NCBI GenBank assembly: GCA_905221605.1
Contig: CAJNDS010002690.1
Coordinates: 1,043,491-1,107,490 of the forward strand
From: Symbiodinium natans
Lineage: Eukaryota > Sar > Dinophyceae > Suessiales > Symbiodiniaceae
DNA: 64,000 bases
Direction: 5' to 3'
Shown here: piece by piece, positions 28,457 to 38,249 of the stretch
Layout: every line of letters begins with the position of its first letter
Position numbering within the stretch: position 1 is the stretch's first letter
The notes under the pieces: generated by a model
Seen by the model: the letters and a program-made list of their open reading frames with translations, nothing else
The model's database searches: none
Told to the model about the DNA's origin: nothing
Translations under genes and position numbers: made by a program

Positions 28457-28520
28457 ACGTGAACCATGCAACTGAGGCCAGCAACACCACTGGCACTCTC
28501 AGGCACGGTGGCTCAACGGG
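28457..28520 (+). CDS. candidate internal exon, unknown gene
   Basis: Sixty-four bases between GTCCTCAG and GTTTAC. Reads VNHATEASNTTGTLRHGGST in phase 2. Good acceptor. Confidence 0.42.
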
Positions 28521-28755
28521 GTTTACGGTCTAGGGTTTTAGGGTTTAGGGTTTAGGATTTAGGGTTTAGGGTTTAGGGTGTAGGGTTCAAGGTTCAGGGT
28601 TTAGGGTTTAGGGTTTATAGGGCTCAGGGCTCAGGGTTTAGGACCTGGGGTGTTGTGGCAGTTTATGAGTAGTACAGGGCTTCCACTTCGAGCTTGAGGT
28701 TTTGCACTGTTTCTGTGTGGCTTTACAAGTGTTTCATCGGATGTTTGGCTCGCAG

Positions 28756-28777
28756 CCCTGAACCCCCTAAGCTTCCT
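28756..28777 (+). CDS. candidate micro-exon
   Basis: Twenty-two bases between GCTCGCAG and GTAAGA, reading LNPLSF in phase 2. Confidence 0.27.
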
Positions 28778-28884
28778 GTAAGAAGGGTTTAGGGTGTAGG
28801 GTTTAGGGTTTAGAGTTTAGGATTTAGGGTTCAGGGTTTAGGGTTTACGAAGAGTCTTCGATTAGAGGCTTCTGTCGACTTCAG

Positions 28885-29241
28885 GCTGCGTTAGAAGTGT
28901 ATCAACAGCAGCCACGCGATTCTGCCCTCAATGCAGAACCCCCCCCCCCCTCGCCGAACAATGCTTGGGGGCTTTGGGTTTCTGTGAACTCTCGTCCCCC
29001 CCCCCCAAACCCCCAAAACCGGAGGTCTATAGGGCTTTCAGCACCGCCTCCTGCTTTTCGTCAGGTTGCATCCGCTGCACACCTCCTCCAAGGACGCACG
29101 CACGCGAGTTTCGGCCGATTTCGGGATAATCTTTTTTGGTGGATTTTGAGCCTCTTGGCTCTAAATCCTAAAGCCCCAAGACCAGCCTCAACTCCTGTAT
29201 ACCCTACACCCCAAAGTCCTACGCTGAGCCCGACACCCTAA
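28885..29241 (+). CDS. candidate long exon, proline-rich
   Basis: After GACTTCAG the frame is open for about 118 codons, from AALEVYQQQPRDSALNAE through Pro runs encoded by C homopolymers to a stop at 29241. The middle (VASAAHLLQGRTHASFGRF) looks coding. C-run length would shift the frame, so the whole reading is fragile. No domain recognised. Confidence 0.33.
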   Translation, partial: AALEVYQQQPRDSALNAEPPPPSPNNAWGLWVSVNSRPPPPNPQNRRSIGLSAPPPAFRQVASAAHLLQGRTHASFGRFRDNLFWWILSLLALNPKAPRPASTPVYPTPQSPTLSPTP

Positions 29242-29249
29242 ACCCTACC

Positions 29250-29684
29250 CCAAGCGAGCCCCAAACACCTACATCCTCAGCGTGTAGTTGCATTACAAAC
29301 TAGCCTCATCCCAAACATCCAACCCTAAACCGTAAACCTAAAACCTAAAACCCATCACCCCCTGAACCCCTCAACACCTCACCCCTAAACCCTAAACTCA
29401 AAAAAAAACCTAAACCCCTAATCCCCAAACCCTAACCTAGTAGTAGAGTAGGTAACCTTTTAGGGGTAGTATACCCCCCAAATAGTCCCAAAGGTTAACC
29501 TTTAAGCAACTAAGCTAAAGCGCTCAGCCCGCATCCCCAAACCTTGCAAACACATAAAGCCCCAAAGCCCCAAAGCCCCAAGCCCCAAACCCCAAACCCC
29601 AAACCCTAAACCCTAAACCCTAAACCCCAAAGCCCTAAACCCTAAACCCCAAACCCCTCATAGCCCCAACCGCCCCAAGCCCAG
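29250..29684. repeat. degenerate CCCTAAA/CCCCAAA stretch
   Basis: Degenerate repeats with one small hairpin near 29445-29510 (aggtaacctttt / aaaggttaacct). No gene seen. Confidence 0.7.
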
Positions 29685-29779
29685 GAGAAGCTTCCGTCGA
29701 CGAAGAGCGGGACGAGCTTGTCGTGCCGGCGCTCTCCGCCATTGTATTTGCAAAGCCCCCAGAAGGGCGAACATGGGGG
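29685..29779 (+). CDS. candidate exon, unknown gene
   Basis: After AAGCCCAG, 31 codons in phase 2: EASVDEERDELVVPALSAIV and FAKPPEGRTWG. A GTTTAGGG donor follows. This is the clearest coding island of the duplicated unit by composition. Confidence 0.47.
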
Positions 29780-29948
29780 GTTTAGGGTTTAGGGCTAGGG
29801 TTTAGGGTTTAGGGTTCAGGGTTCAGGGTTTAGGGTTTAGGGTTTAGGGTTTAGGGTTTAGGGTTTAGGGTTTAGGGTTTAGGGTTTAGGTTTAGAGGGT
29901 TTAGGGTTTAGAGGGTTTAGAGGGTTTAGAGGGTTTAGAGGGTTTAGA
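29780..29948. repeat. TTTAGGG / TTTAGAGGG tract ending at the gap
   Basis: Perfect TTTAGGG run passing into GGTTTAGAG units and ending at the assembly gap, probably the reason assembly stopped here. Confidence 0.9.
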
Positions 29949-30048
29949 NNNNNNNNNNNNNNNNNNNNNNNNNNNNNNNNNNNNNNNNNNNNNNNNNNNN
30001 NNNNNNNNNNNNNNNNNNNNNNNNNNNNNNNNNNNNNNNNNNNNNNNN
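29949..30048. other. assembly gap (100 N)
   Basis: Exactly 100 unknown bases, the usual placeholder for a scaffold join of unknown size. It lies at the right end of duplication copy A. Confidence 0.98.
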
Positions 30049-30397
30049 GAGAGTACTGTACGGTATAATAAGGATTAGGTAGATTTCAGTAGCGGAATAG
30101 AACACGAACAAGCTGAGGTAGCCCTCTCGGTCCTCTAAGTAAACCCCAAACCCAACAACAAACGCACCAAAAATCACAGGAGGCTTTCGCTAACTTGGGG
30201 TGCCTTTGGGGATGGGATCTCTATTGTAGGATGTTCCGTATAAAGAAGTCCAAGATTCGGATCAACCCCCATGCCTTCCCAAAACCTTACGTAACCTTAA
30301 CACGCAATCCCCAGGCTCTACTCTATACCCGATACCCTAAACACAAAACCCTAAACCCTAAACCCTAAACCCAAACTGAGCTAAGTGAACTACACAG

Positions 30398-30473
30398 CTC
30401 GCACCTCGGGGGCCTGGCGCATGACCTGCGGCCACGGACACGCAGCTGTGGGCGACTACAACCGGCAAACGGG
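30398..30473 (+). CDS. candidate internal exon, unknown gene
   Basis: Seventy-six bases between CTACACAG and GTTTTT. Reads RTSGAWRMTCGHGHAAVGDY then NRQTG in phase 2. Strongly protein-like, in the unique arm. Confidence 0.43.
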
Positions 30474-30744
30474 GTTTTTTGGGTGTAGGGTTTATGGTTT
30501 ACGGTTCAAAAATTTAGGCCTGAGGGTCGGTTTAGGATTCAGCTAGGATCCTCCTTGGCCACCCCCAAAAGTACCTCAAACTCCTGAGATGAGGTCCCAG
30601 TGATCCTGAGGCCCTCTTTTTGGCCCGCTTGCGGTTTAGGGATCGAATAGGGTCTAGGGTTTCGGGTTTCGGGTTTAGGGTTTGGGGTTTGGGGTTTGGG
30701 GTTTGGGGTTTGGGGTTTGGGGTTTGGGGTTTAGGGGATGCCTC

Positions 30745-30832
30745 TTATGCCCTGTCCTCCAGCACGGCCCGGATGTTGCCGCCACGCCAGAGGTCAGCGC
30801 GGTCAAGGTACTCCCCGGCAGTCAGAACATAC
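30745..30832 (-). CDS. candidate terminal exon, minus strand, unknown gene
   Basis: On the minus strand after CTGAAAG the frame reads YVLTAGEYLDRADLWRGGN, then IRAVLEDRA and TAA. The plus strand is also open but reads as low-complexity. Good coding look. Confidence 0.42.
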
Positions 30833-31272
30833 CTTTCAGGGTTTGAGGTTTAGGGTTTAGGGGCTTTGTCTGTCAGCTACCCGAAACTCTAAACCCTGAC
30901 CAGGCCCTAAACCCTAAGCCCTAAACCCCCAAACCCTACAAAGTACCAACCCTGCAAGGTTTGCAATTGAACCCTCATGGGACCTCCAAGTCCTTGTGAG
31001 CCGTGGGTTTCTCAAAGTCGGGGTTTAGTGTTTTGGTTTCAGGGTTTAGGGTATAATGTTTGGGGTTTAGGGTTTGAGGTTTAGGACGTGGGTTTCTCAA
31101 CGTAGGGAGGGGTGGGGGGGTTCCGAAAAATTCGTACTGTAGGGTTTTTGGGGGTCTATGAGGGGTAGTCTTATTTAGGGATGAGAAAAACATGTCCGTG
31201 ATTACATGAAAGGGGATCAATACTGGAGAAATAAGCATGTGCAGCGTTCCGCGAAACACCCGTTTGCAGTCT

Positions 31273-31369
31273 TCAGCCCCAAATGCTACACCCGACATAC
31301 AAGGGCGCCCCCCTTGGTGGCCTGTGGCCGAGATTCTTGGCCCACTGGGCATTCACGGCGGCGGTATAC
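31273..31369 (-). CDS. candidate terminal exon, minus strand, unknown gene
   Basis: On the minus strand after GCTCCAG the frame reads YTAAVNAQWAKNLGHRPPRG and APLYVGCSIWG, then TGA. It lies about 440 bases upstream of the other minus-strand stop island, so the two cannot both end the same transcript without alternative splicing. Confidence 0.42.
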
Positions 31370-31740
31370 CTGGAGCGGTCGCAAACACCCCTGAACCCTA
31401 AACCCTAAACCCTGAACCCTAAACCCTAAACCCTGAACCCTAAACCCTAAACCCTCCACCCTAAACCCCGAAGCCCGAAACCCTGAACCCTAATCATCCA
31501 ACCTACGGCTCCACACCCTAAGCCCAAAAACCCTAAAGCCTCGCGAACCCTACTTTAACCTCTAACCCCAAAAAAGGTCAACGCTTGTAAGGTTTTGGGT
31601 TTTTAGGGGTTTCCAGGGTTTATAGGATGTTTAATGCTTATGGTGTTTACATGGTTTCTAGGGTTTGGGGCATGAGAGAATCTTTCTTATCAACAGATCC
31701 AAGAAACCCATGCAATGCCCTAGGCCCCCAGACTCAAGAA

Positions 31741-31840
31741 CCCTATTAGGGTTTAGGGTTTAGCGTTTAGGGTGCAGGGTTTAGGGTTTAGGGTTTAGGG
31801 TTTAGGGTTTAGGGTTTAGGGTTTAGGGTTTAGGGTGCAG
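31741..31840. repeat. TTTAGGG tract
   Basis: About eleven units with two single-base variants. Confidence 0.9.
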
Positions 31841-31845
31841 GGTTT

Positions 31846-31920
31846 TTCAAGGAGGCGCTGGCAGAAGGAGTCCCAGAGGTTCGGGGTGGCCAGCTGCATC
31901 ACCAGGAGCCACGGTCCGCC
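31846..31920 (-). CDS. candidate internal exon, minus strand, unknown gene
   Basis: After CTCTCAG the frame reads GGPWLLVMQLATPNLWDSF and CQRLL. The 3' border has no GT. Reading runs into GAAAAACC, so a GA or GC donor (known in dinoflagellates) or a border a little upstream would be needed. Confidence 0.42.
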
Positions 31921-32039
31921 CTGAGAGTGGTTGAGGGTGTTCAGGGTTTGCGGTTTAGGGTTTAGGGTTTAGCGTTTAGGGTTTAGGGTTTAGGGTTTAG
32001 GGTTTAGGGTTGAGATTCTGGGGTTTAGGGTTTAGGGGA

Positions 32040-33190
32040 TAGGGATGGGGGGAGGGTTCAGGGTTGAGGGTTTTGGGGTTCAGGGTTCAGGATTTGGGGT
32101 GTGGGGTTCTTCTTCAAAGCCATAGAGCGCCGGAAAGGTGGCATGGACGGTCAAGGTTCGAGCAAAAACTGGGTAGCTGGGGGGTTGCAGGAGACTCTGC
32201 AGTTCTCTACCAGTCCAATGCCACCTGCGGCTCACCTGCAAAAACCCGCAATCACTACTATGATTATCAAGTGCAATAGAAAGTACTACTACGACGACGA
32301 TTACTGCGCTAGTAATCATCATAGAAGTCATCGTAGATGTAGCAGCAGTAACAGTAACCATGGCAGAAGCGGCCGACCTCATCCTAGTCGTAACGGGACC
32401 CGAAACCCTAAACCCAAAGGCATCTCGGCCGCGCGCTGGACGGGCAGTGCCTCCGGAATGGGAGACTCACAGTGCGCCCGATGTGGGTAGTTCTCCAAAC
32501 GAGGATCTTTTGGGAGTCCTTGTAAAAAGGGGTGCCGTGTTCGATGACAGGGGACGCAAAAAATCTACACAACCACCCACATGATGATAGCCCTCCTGTG
32601 GACTCCGGAGAGGCGACCCTAATAATGCAGCAGCCTAGGTAAGTACCGACAGAATGGTGATCGCGGCTCTGGCATCTCCTTACAAGAAGGTGATTTCAAC
32701 TGCCCCTAAGCCCTGAACCCTCACCCCTGAACCCTAAACCCTAAAAACTAAAAACCCTAAACCCTAAACCCTAATCCCTAAACCCTAAACCCTAAACCCT
32801 AAACCCTCAACCCTAAACCCTAAAAACCAAACCCTGGGGGGAGATCAGGGCCTGGGTTCAGTAGGTCGGGCCCGGGGGCGGCGGGTTCAAGGGCTTAGCA
32901 CTTCGGAACTTCGGGGTTAAAACCGTGACCTTAGGGTTTAGGGTTTAGGGTTTGGGGTTTAGGGTTTAGGGTTTAGGGTTTAGTGTTTGGGACTCCTCAC
33001 TGTTCCTTCGATCTCCTGCCAATCAACCGAGGGCTTTTGGGGCTTGTGGGCTCTGACTCGGCTTCAGGATTTTGGGTTTTGAGGGTTTTTGTTGGGGGTT
33101 CAGGATTCTGGCTGTCCTTTGGGGTTTAGGGTTTAGGGTTCCGGGGTCAAGGCTTCCCCCCAACGACTCCACAAAATCGAGGCCCTAAAC
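32040..33190. other. unique stretch with trinucleotide-rich DNA, no supported gene
   Basis: 32250-32370 is rich in TAC, GAT and AGC triplets and is open on both strands without domain content. The rest is TTTAGGG/CCCTAAA blocks and short unique DNA. Confidence 0.5.
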
Positions 33191-33417
33191 TTGGGATGTT
33201 CCCCCTTATACTACTTGCAACAGTCCTGAATAGGGATTATAGCACCCCCTACTATAACCCCGAATTATTAAGGACTCTGCTAGCACAAAAGGAACATCCC
33301 AACCCTGAACCCTCATCCCTGAGCCCTCAACCCTCAACCCTCAACCCTAAACCCTCAACCCTAAACCCTAAACCCTAAACCCTAAACCCTCAACCCTAAA
33401 CCCTAAACCCTCCAAAC

Positions 33418-33487
33418 CCCCTCCAGAAGCCTGCGCCGGGGGCCGCCAGCGGCGCCGATCTGTTCGCGCAGTGCACAAGGCTCTCGC
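33418..33487 (-). CDS. candidate internal exon, minus strand, unknown gene
   Basis: After GGTTCCAG the minus frame reads REPCALREQIGAAGGPRRRL. The plus strand after CCTCCAG is open too (KPAPGAASGADLFAQC), so orientation is unresolved. Minus is preferred because of the acceptor and the neighbours. Confidence 0.3.
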
Positions 33488-33506
33488 CTGGAACCAGTGT
33501 TTTTTT

Positions 33507-34133
33507 TTATGGCAGCCATGCGCATGCAAGAGCTCTAGCACGTCTTTTGAACAAGTGGGGGCAGCGCGTCGGCGCAGATTCCGGGAAAGACAGGAAGTTA
33601 GGGTCCTTATATAACAGGTGCTTAAGGCCTAAGAAGCCCACACGGTGATCTTCGGTACTAATGGAGTTTACCCTCATGTATTCTTTGAGGACAGGTAAAG
33701 CATACTCCGTGTTTAAATCCAACCAGTATCTCGTTAGATGACCTCTGTGTGAGGACTTGGTGAACCTAACTCTATCTTTGAATCCAGGTGAATATACCAC
33801 ATGATGAACCGGATTATTGGGCGGTGTAGCCAAGGTATGGGCCAACTGGTTTAGCTGAGCAGCGGGTGAGGACCGGGGATGGGAGCGTCGGACGACCTTG
33901 ATCTCCGTGCGCCCGTTCCTGCTTAGCACGTCCTCGGCCGCTCCGATGATCTCATTCGCCATGCCACAGCCGCGGCTTGCGTGCCCAACCCCGAGGAAGC
34001 AGATCTCACCACCCTCAGGGTCGTAAATTCTGGCACCTGCTCCTGCCATGGGGCTGGGTGTTGAATAGCTGGGTTGACCTGCAAGCAGGCCACACTTGCG
34101 CATCTCGACGCGGAAGCGGGCTTGTTTGGCCAC
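33507..34133 (-). CDS. 208-codon ORF, possible Alba-like domain
   Basis: The longest non-repeat ORF of the unique arm outside the duplication. Around residues 36-90 it reads ARIYDPEGGEICFLGVGHAS and later GMANEIIGAAEDVL with TEIKVV. The pattern (strand, Gly-rich turn, long amphipathic helix, strand) resembles Alba-superfamily nucleic-acid-binding domains, which are used as RNA-binding proteins in protists. The match is by eye and partial. The C-terminal half (SSHRGHLTRYWLDLNTEYAL...) has no recognised family. Several exons may be involved, so neither end is certain. Confidence 0.33.
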   Translation of the reverse strand: MAKQARFRVEMRKCGLLAGQPSYSTPSPMAGAGARIYDPEGGEICFLGVGHASRGCGMANEIIGAAEDVLSRNGRTEIKVVRRSHPRSSPAAQLNQLAHTLATPPNNPVHHVVYSPGFKDRVRFTKSSHRGHLTRYWLDLNTEYALPVLKEYMRVNSISTEDHRVGFLGLKHLLYKDPNFLSFPESAPTRCPHLFKRRARALACAWLP

Positions 34134-34441
34134 AGCCGCTGCTCGAGTCCCATCTGAAAACGGTTCCCTAGGGGGGCCAGTATAGAGGGGGGGGGCGAGT
34201 ACTCAAGATGCGGGGCTTAGAGCTGCAAGTCGATGCAACTGTGGACTGCTTCTGGCTCTGCTGCATAAAAGCCCGTCTCGATGGGCCCCCCTAAACCCTA
34301 CATACACCCCAACAAACCCTAAACCCCAAACCTAGCCCTAAACCCCAAACCCTAAACCCAGCCCTAAATCCTAAACCCCAAACCTAGCCGGACCTAGCCC
34401 TAAACCCCAAACCCGAAACCGAGCCCTCAACCCTCAAACAC

Positions 34442-34467
34442 CCCGGGCTGAGGCCTCCGGTCGGCTC
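34442..34467 (-). CDS. candidate micro-exon, minus strand
   Basis: Twenty-six bases between GCGTAG and GTGTTTG on the minus strand, reading EPTGGLSP. Short. Confidence 0.27.
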
Positions 34468-34494
34468 CTACGCGAGCTTCAGGGTCTAGGGTTT

Positions 34495-34640
34495 TAGGGT
34501 TGAGGGTTGAGGGTTTAGGGTTTAGGGTTTAGGGTTTAGGGTTTGGGGTTTTGGGTTTAGGGTTTAGGGTTTAGGGTTTAGGGTTTAGGGTTTAGGGTTT
34601 AGGGTTTAGGGTTTAGGGGGTTTGGGGTTTAAGGTTTAGG
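34495..34640. repeat. TTTAGGG tract
   Basis: About eighteen heptamers with a few TTTGGGG/TTTTGGG variants. Confidence 0.9.
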
Positions 34641-35665
34641 GTTAGCTGTATACACGGGCGTAGCGTTGAGGTTGAGGATTCTGGGGTTTGAGGGCTCACA
34701 GGGTTACAGGCCGTACTGGTTCACAAGAGGGTCTTCTAGTCTTAGGGTAGTTACATGGCCTTTTCTAGCCTGTATTTGACTGGTTTAGAAGGGCGTCAGA
34801 AGGGCTTCCGGCTCAGAAACCCTTAACCTTAAACACTAAATAAACCCTAAACCCCAAACTCCCTATGAAGTGATTTGAAAGGGGCCCTGAGCTTTCTGCA
34901 CTAAAGGGAAAGGGAGAGCTTCGGGATTTGGGGGTTTCGGGTTTAGGGCTTTGGGTTTAGGGTTTAGGGTTTAGGGTTTAGGGTGTATAGGGTTTAGAGT
35001 TTAGGGTTTAGGGTTTAGGGTTTATGGTTTAGGGTTTAGGGATTAGGGCTGCTGTGTATGGTTTTAGAGTGTTGGGACATCACCAGACCGAAACAGCACA
35101 GCACGCAGCATCGGGCGACAAGCAAGAACAACACAGCTCGGGCTCGGGAACAGTCAGCTTTTAAACTTTTGGGTTACATGAACTTAAGAGCACCCCAAAC
35201 CCTAAATCCCCTAAACCCCCAACCCCTCAACCCTGAACCCTAGACCCTGGACCCTTCGCCCCAAACCCTGAACCGTAACCCTGAACCCTAAACCCTAAAC
35301 CCTGCACCCTAAACCCTAAACCCTAAACCCTCAACCCTAAACCCTAAAACCCTAAAACCCTAAACCCTGAAGCCTCAACTCGTGGGCCCACGCGCCTCGC
35401 AGCAAGCTGCGCGGGCGCCAGCGAGGCAGGCCCATCCCTGATGGGTTTTGCAATCTGATGGGCGTTCTTACGTCTAAGTTTGGGGAAGGGGGGGGGGGGT
35501 TCTTGGCGGTACGTTTTGGGGTTTGGGGTTTGGGGTTTGGGGTTTAGGGTGCAGGGTTTAGGGTTTACGGTTGAGGGTTGAGGGCAGGGTCGGCGCGATG
35601 CCGATTCGTCTCGCAGATCGGGCAATTCTCAAGCAGCCGTAGCCCCAAAGCTTGCAGGCCGGGAC

Positions 35666-35726
35666 CTCTCTACCTTCAGCTTTATGGGTTCTCCCTACTC
35701 AGCAAGGGTAGTTGCTACTAAACTGT
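35666..35726. repeat. MITE-like palindromic element, degenerate copy
   Basis: CTCTCTACCTTCAGCTTTATGG to GGTAGTTGCTACTAAACTGT, head to tail with the better copy at 35729. Confidence 0.55.
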
Positions 35727-35728
35727 CC

Positions 35729-35801
35729 CTCTTTTACCTACAATTTTGATGGGTTCTACCTACTAATTAAGGGCAGTTACTAGTAAACTGTAGGTAAAGA
35801 G
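35729..35801. repeat. MITE-like palindromic element, best copy
   Basis: 73 bases with inverted ends CTCTTTTACCTACAATTT and AAACTGTAGGTAAAGAG. The interior TGGGTTCTACCTACTAATTAA is shared with the other copies. Confidence 0.7.
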
Positions 35802-35895
35802 GGTCTGCGCTATAACCAGCCCAAGGGACGAAAGGAGGGACCCTTACAAGGGACCTTAGGGGCTCTTTGGGGCTTCTTTAGGGGCTACGAATTGC

Positions 35896-35929
35896 GGGTA
35901 GTTGCTACTAAACTGTAGGTAAAGAGGGT
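35896..35929. repeat. MITE-like palindromic element, right half
   Basis: GGGTAGTTGCTACTAAACTG then TAGGTAAAGAGGG. The left half is missing. Confidence 0.55.
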
Positions 35930-36068
35930 CGCAGGTGGGATTTCAGACTGACCAAGGGCGAGCGGTGCCGCGCAGCCGAGGGTGCAGGGTAGCCAACTTT
36001 GGCATCGCCTTGATTCTTCTATACTTCCCTTAGAACCTCAATGAAAACATTTTCCTTGGGTTTTGTAT

Positions 36069-36098
36069 ATATCTATCTATCTATCTATCTATCTATAT
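36069..36098. repeat. TATC microsatellite
   Basis: Seven TATC units followed by TATATA. Confidence 0.9.
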
Positions 36099-36370
36099 AT
36101 AAAGCCCGAAGGGGGCTTTAGTGTTACTGCCGTGGAAGATTTGAGGGGAGGACATTTAGGGTTCAGGGGTTGCAGGGCAAGTTTGAGGGGGGGCTCAAGC
36201 CCTCGAAGCCATGAGCCTCTACACCAACCTTGCAGACACTTTCAGCACACTCCAAGCCCTAGAGTCAGTTTAGGGGAGGTGCCATGGCCTAAACCCTAAA
36301 CCCTAAACCCTAAGCCCTAAACCCTAAACCCTAAACCCTAAACCCTAAACCCTAAACCCTAAACCCTTAG

Positions 36371-36455
36371 CTTGACAACACGACTTTGCGCAAAGATGCG
36401 GAGCCTGCCAAAGAAGTCCCACCAGAACGCCCGGGTGCCTCTTGGGAATTTTTGG
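36371..36455 (+). CDS. candidate internal exon, unknown gene
   Basis: Eighty-five bases from CCCTTAG to GTTTAGGG, reading LDNTTLRKDAEPAKEVPPER and PGASWEFL. Both splice signals would be contributed by telomere-type repeat (TTAG before, GTTTAG after). Confidence 0.42.
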
Positions 36456-36679
36456 GTTTAGGGTTTAGGGTTTAGGGTTTAGAGTTTAGGGTTTAGGGTT
36501 TAGGGTTTAGGGTTTAGGGTTTAGGGTTTAGGCTTGTCTGAGGTCTCTAGGCTGAACTACTAGTGGCTTAAGAGCCCACAAAAACATAGAAAAGATGATA
36601 ACCCCTATATTTAAGGACGAATACTCCGTACTTTTGTTGGGGGATTCCTGTGCAAATAGTAGCTATCGGCGTGCATCAG

Positions 36680-36708
36680 CCGGATGACGCTGGAGTGGCT
36701 ATCCGCGA
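36680..36708 (+). CDS. candidate small exon
   Basis: After TGCATCAG the frame reads PDDAGVAIRE before CCCTAAA begins. No donor is visible, and the minus strand is partly open. Confidence 0.25.
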
Positions 36709-36901
36709 AACCCTAAACCCTAAACCCTAAACCCTATACCCTCAACATCGGCAGATCGGACTCCGGAACCTGTCCTCTGGATTATCTACTGACCCTCTAT
36801 GGACCCTAAACCCTAAACCCTAAACCCTAAGCCCTAAACCCCAAACCCTAAACCCTAAACCCTAACCCCCTTGTTTCCGTGCCATTCGATGCTTCTCGCA
36901 G

Positions 36902-36952
36902 AAAAAGCTGCGGCACTCGGCCCCCTTCACCTGCCGGCGCCTGAAAAATCCG
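36902..36952 (+). CDS. candidate internal exon, unknown gene
   Basis: Exactly 17 codons between TTCTCGCAG and GTGTAG, reading KKLRHSAPFTCRRLKNP. Basic, with a pyrimidine-rich tract before the acceptor. Confidence 0.42.
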
Positions 36953-37642
36953 GTGTAGTTCTCGACAGTAGCTAGGGCATACAGGGCCTATTACAAAGGG
37001 TGCCATACCATGAATACGACCCCAAAAGGGACCCTAATCTAGAGAGCTACCCAGAATGTGGGGCGACTCTGGGCGTCCGTGTGCTCATGAGATTTCGGAG
37101 ATTCTCTGGATCGCCACGGCGTAGGGTTTAGGGTTTAGGGTTTAGGGTTTAGGGTTGAGGGTTGAGGGTTTAGGGTTTAGGGTTTAGGGTTCAGGGTTCG
37201 GGGTTCAGGGTTCAGGGTTCAGGGTTCAGGGTTGAGAGTTTCGGGTTTAGGGTCTAGGGCACCCCAAGATTTGACACGCAATGGTTTTGAACGAGAACAT
37301 GATATCAAAGCATAGGGCTTGTGGGCAAGGCGCTGAAGCTTCGTTCACTAAGGATCCCAAAGCACTTCCAACCATTCCACACCGAACCGTGCCCGTGTTG
37401 ACAATGGAGCCTGGAAACTCTAGGACCCCGCCGTTTTGAGGCATATTCCATGAGTCAAAATAGGAGAGTGCCGATTCTCGTTGAAGGAACATTCCTAAAC
37501 CCCAAGATCCTAAACCCTAACCTCTTCACAACCCCACGAACTCTATGAACCCTACGAACCCTATGAGCCCTATGGACCCTATAAACCCTATAAACCCTAT
37601 GAACCCTATAAACCCTATGAACCCTATAAACCCTATCGGGGT

Positions 37643-37700
37643 CTCTGGAAGGACTGCTTGTGGCACCTCGGTGGCATGTCCGTCGAGGCAGCATTCTCAG
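37643..37700 (+). CDS. candidate exon, unknown gene
   Basis: The frame LWKDCLWHLGGMSVEAAFS ends at a GTCGGG donor. The upstream border is unclear because CCCTATAAA repeat runs directly into it. Confidence 0.3.
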
Positions 37701-37729
37701 GTCGGGCCTTGGGAACAAGGGGCACGGGG

Positions 37730-37992
37730 TTTGGGGTTGGGGTTTTGGGGTTTGGGGTTTAGGGTTTGGGGTTTAGGGTTTAGGGTTTAGGGTTTAGGGT
37801 TTAGGGTTTAGGGTTTAGGGTTTAGGGTTTAGGGTTTAGGTTTAGGGGTTAGGGTTTAGGGTTTAGGGTTTTGGGTTTAGGGTTTAGGGTTTAGGGTTTA
37901 GGGTTTAGGGTTTAGGGTTTAGGGTTTAGGGTTTAGGGTTTAGGGTTTAGGGTTTAGGGTTTAGGGTTTAGGGTTTAGGGTTTAGGGTTTAG
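37730..37992. repeat. long TTTAGGG array
   Basis: More than thirty heptamers, nearly perfect apart from one TTTTGGG and one contracted unit. Confidence 0.95.
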
Positions 37993-38249
37993 GGCACAGG
38001 CTGGCGAAACCAGGCTGGCTCAGGGTGAAGGCTGGTTTAGGGCTTAGGGTGGTCTGGGTGGCTTTGGCTGGTGTAGGCTTAAGGAATGCTTGATTGCCAG
38101 GGTTTGCACTTCAGGCTTTCAGGGTCTCACTTACGGGCTCTTGAGACTAAGGGCTTCGAAGCTACCCTGAAACAAGAAGCCTCAACCCCTAAGCCCCTAA
38201 GCCCCTGAACCCCGAAACCCCCAAACCCCTAGACCCTAGAATTCGCCTC

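Larger units (their letters stand above)
6419..29948. repeat. segmental duplication, copy A
   Basis: This interval is repeated in direct orientation at 40535-64000. Identity starts abruptly at 6419 (6418 g versus 40534 a) inside a TTTAGGG block. The coordinate offset is 34116 at the left end and drifts to 34117, 34119, 34173, 34175 and finally 34147 through small indels. Copy A ends at the assembly gap. Sequence identity is very high, roughly one difference per few hundred bases where compared by eye. Confidence 0.95.

Noticed and set aside
32250-32400. Open frames with Tyr/Asp and Ser/Asn runs
   Set aside because: Open on both strands because of trinucleotide-like composition; no splice borders or domain.
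37545-37640. ORFs of repeated NPINPM / VYRVHR
   Set aside because: Translation of CCCTATAAACCCTATGAA repeat.
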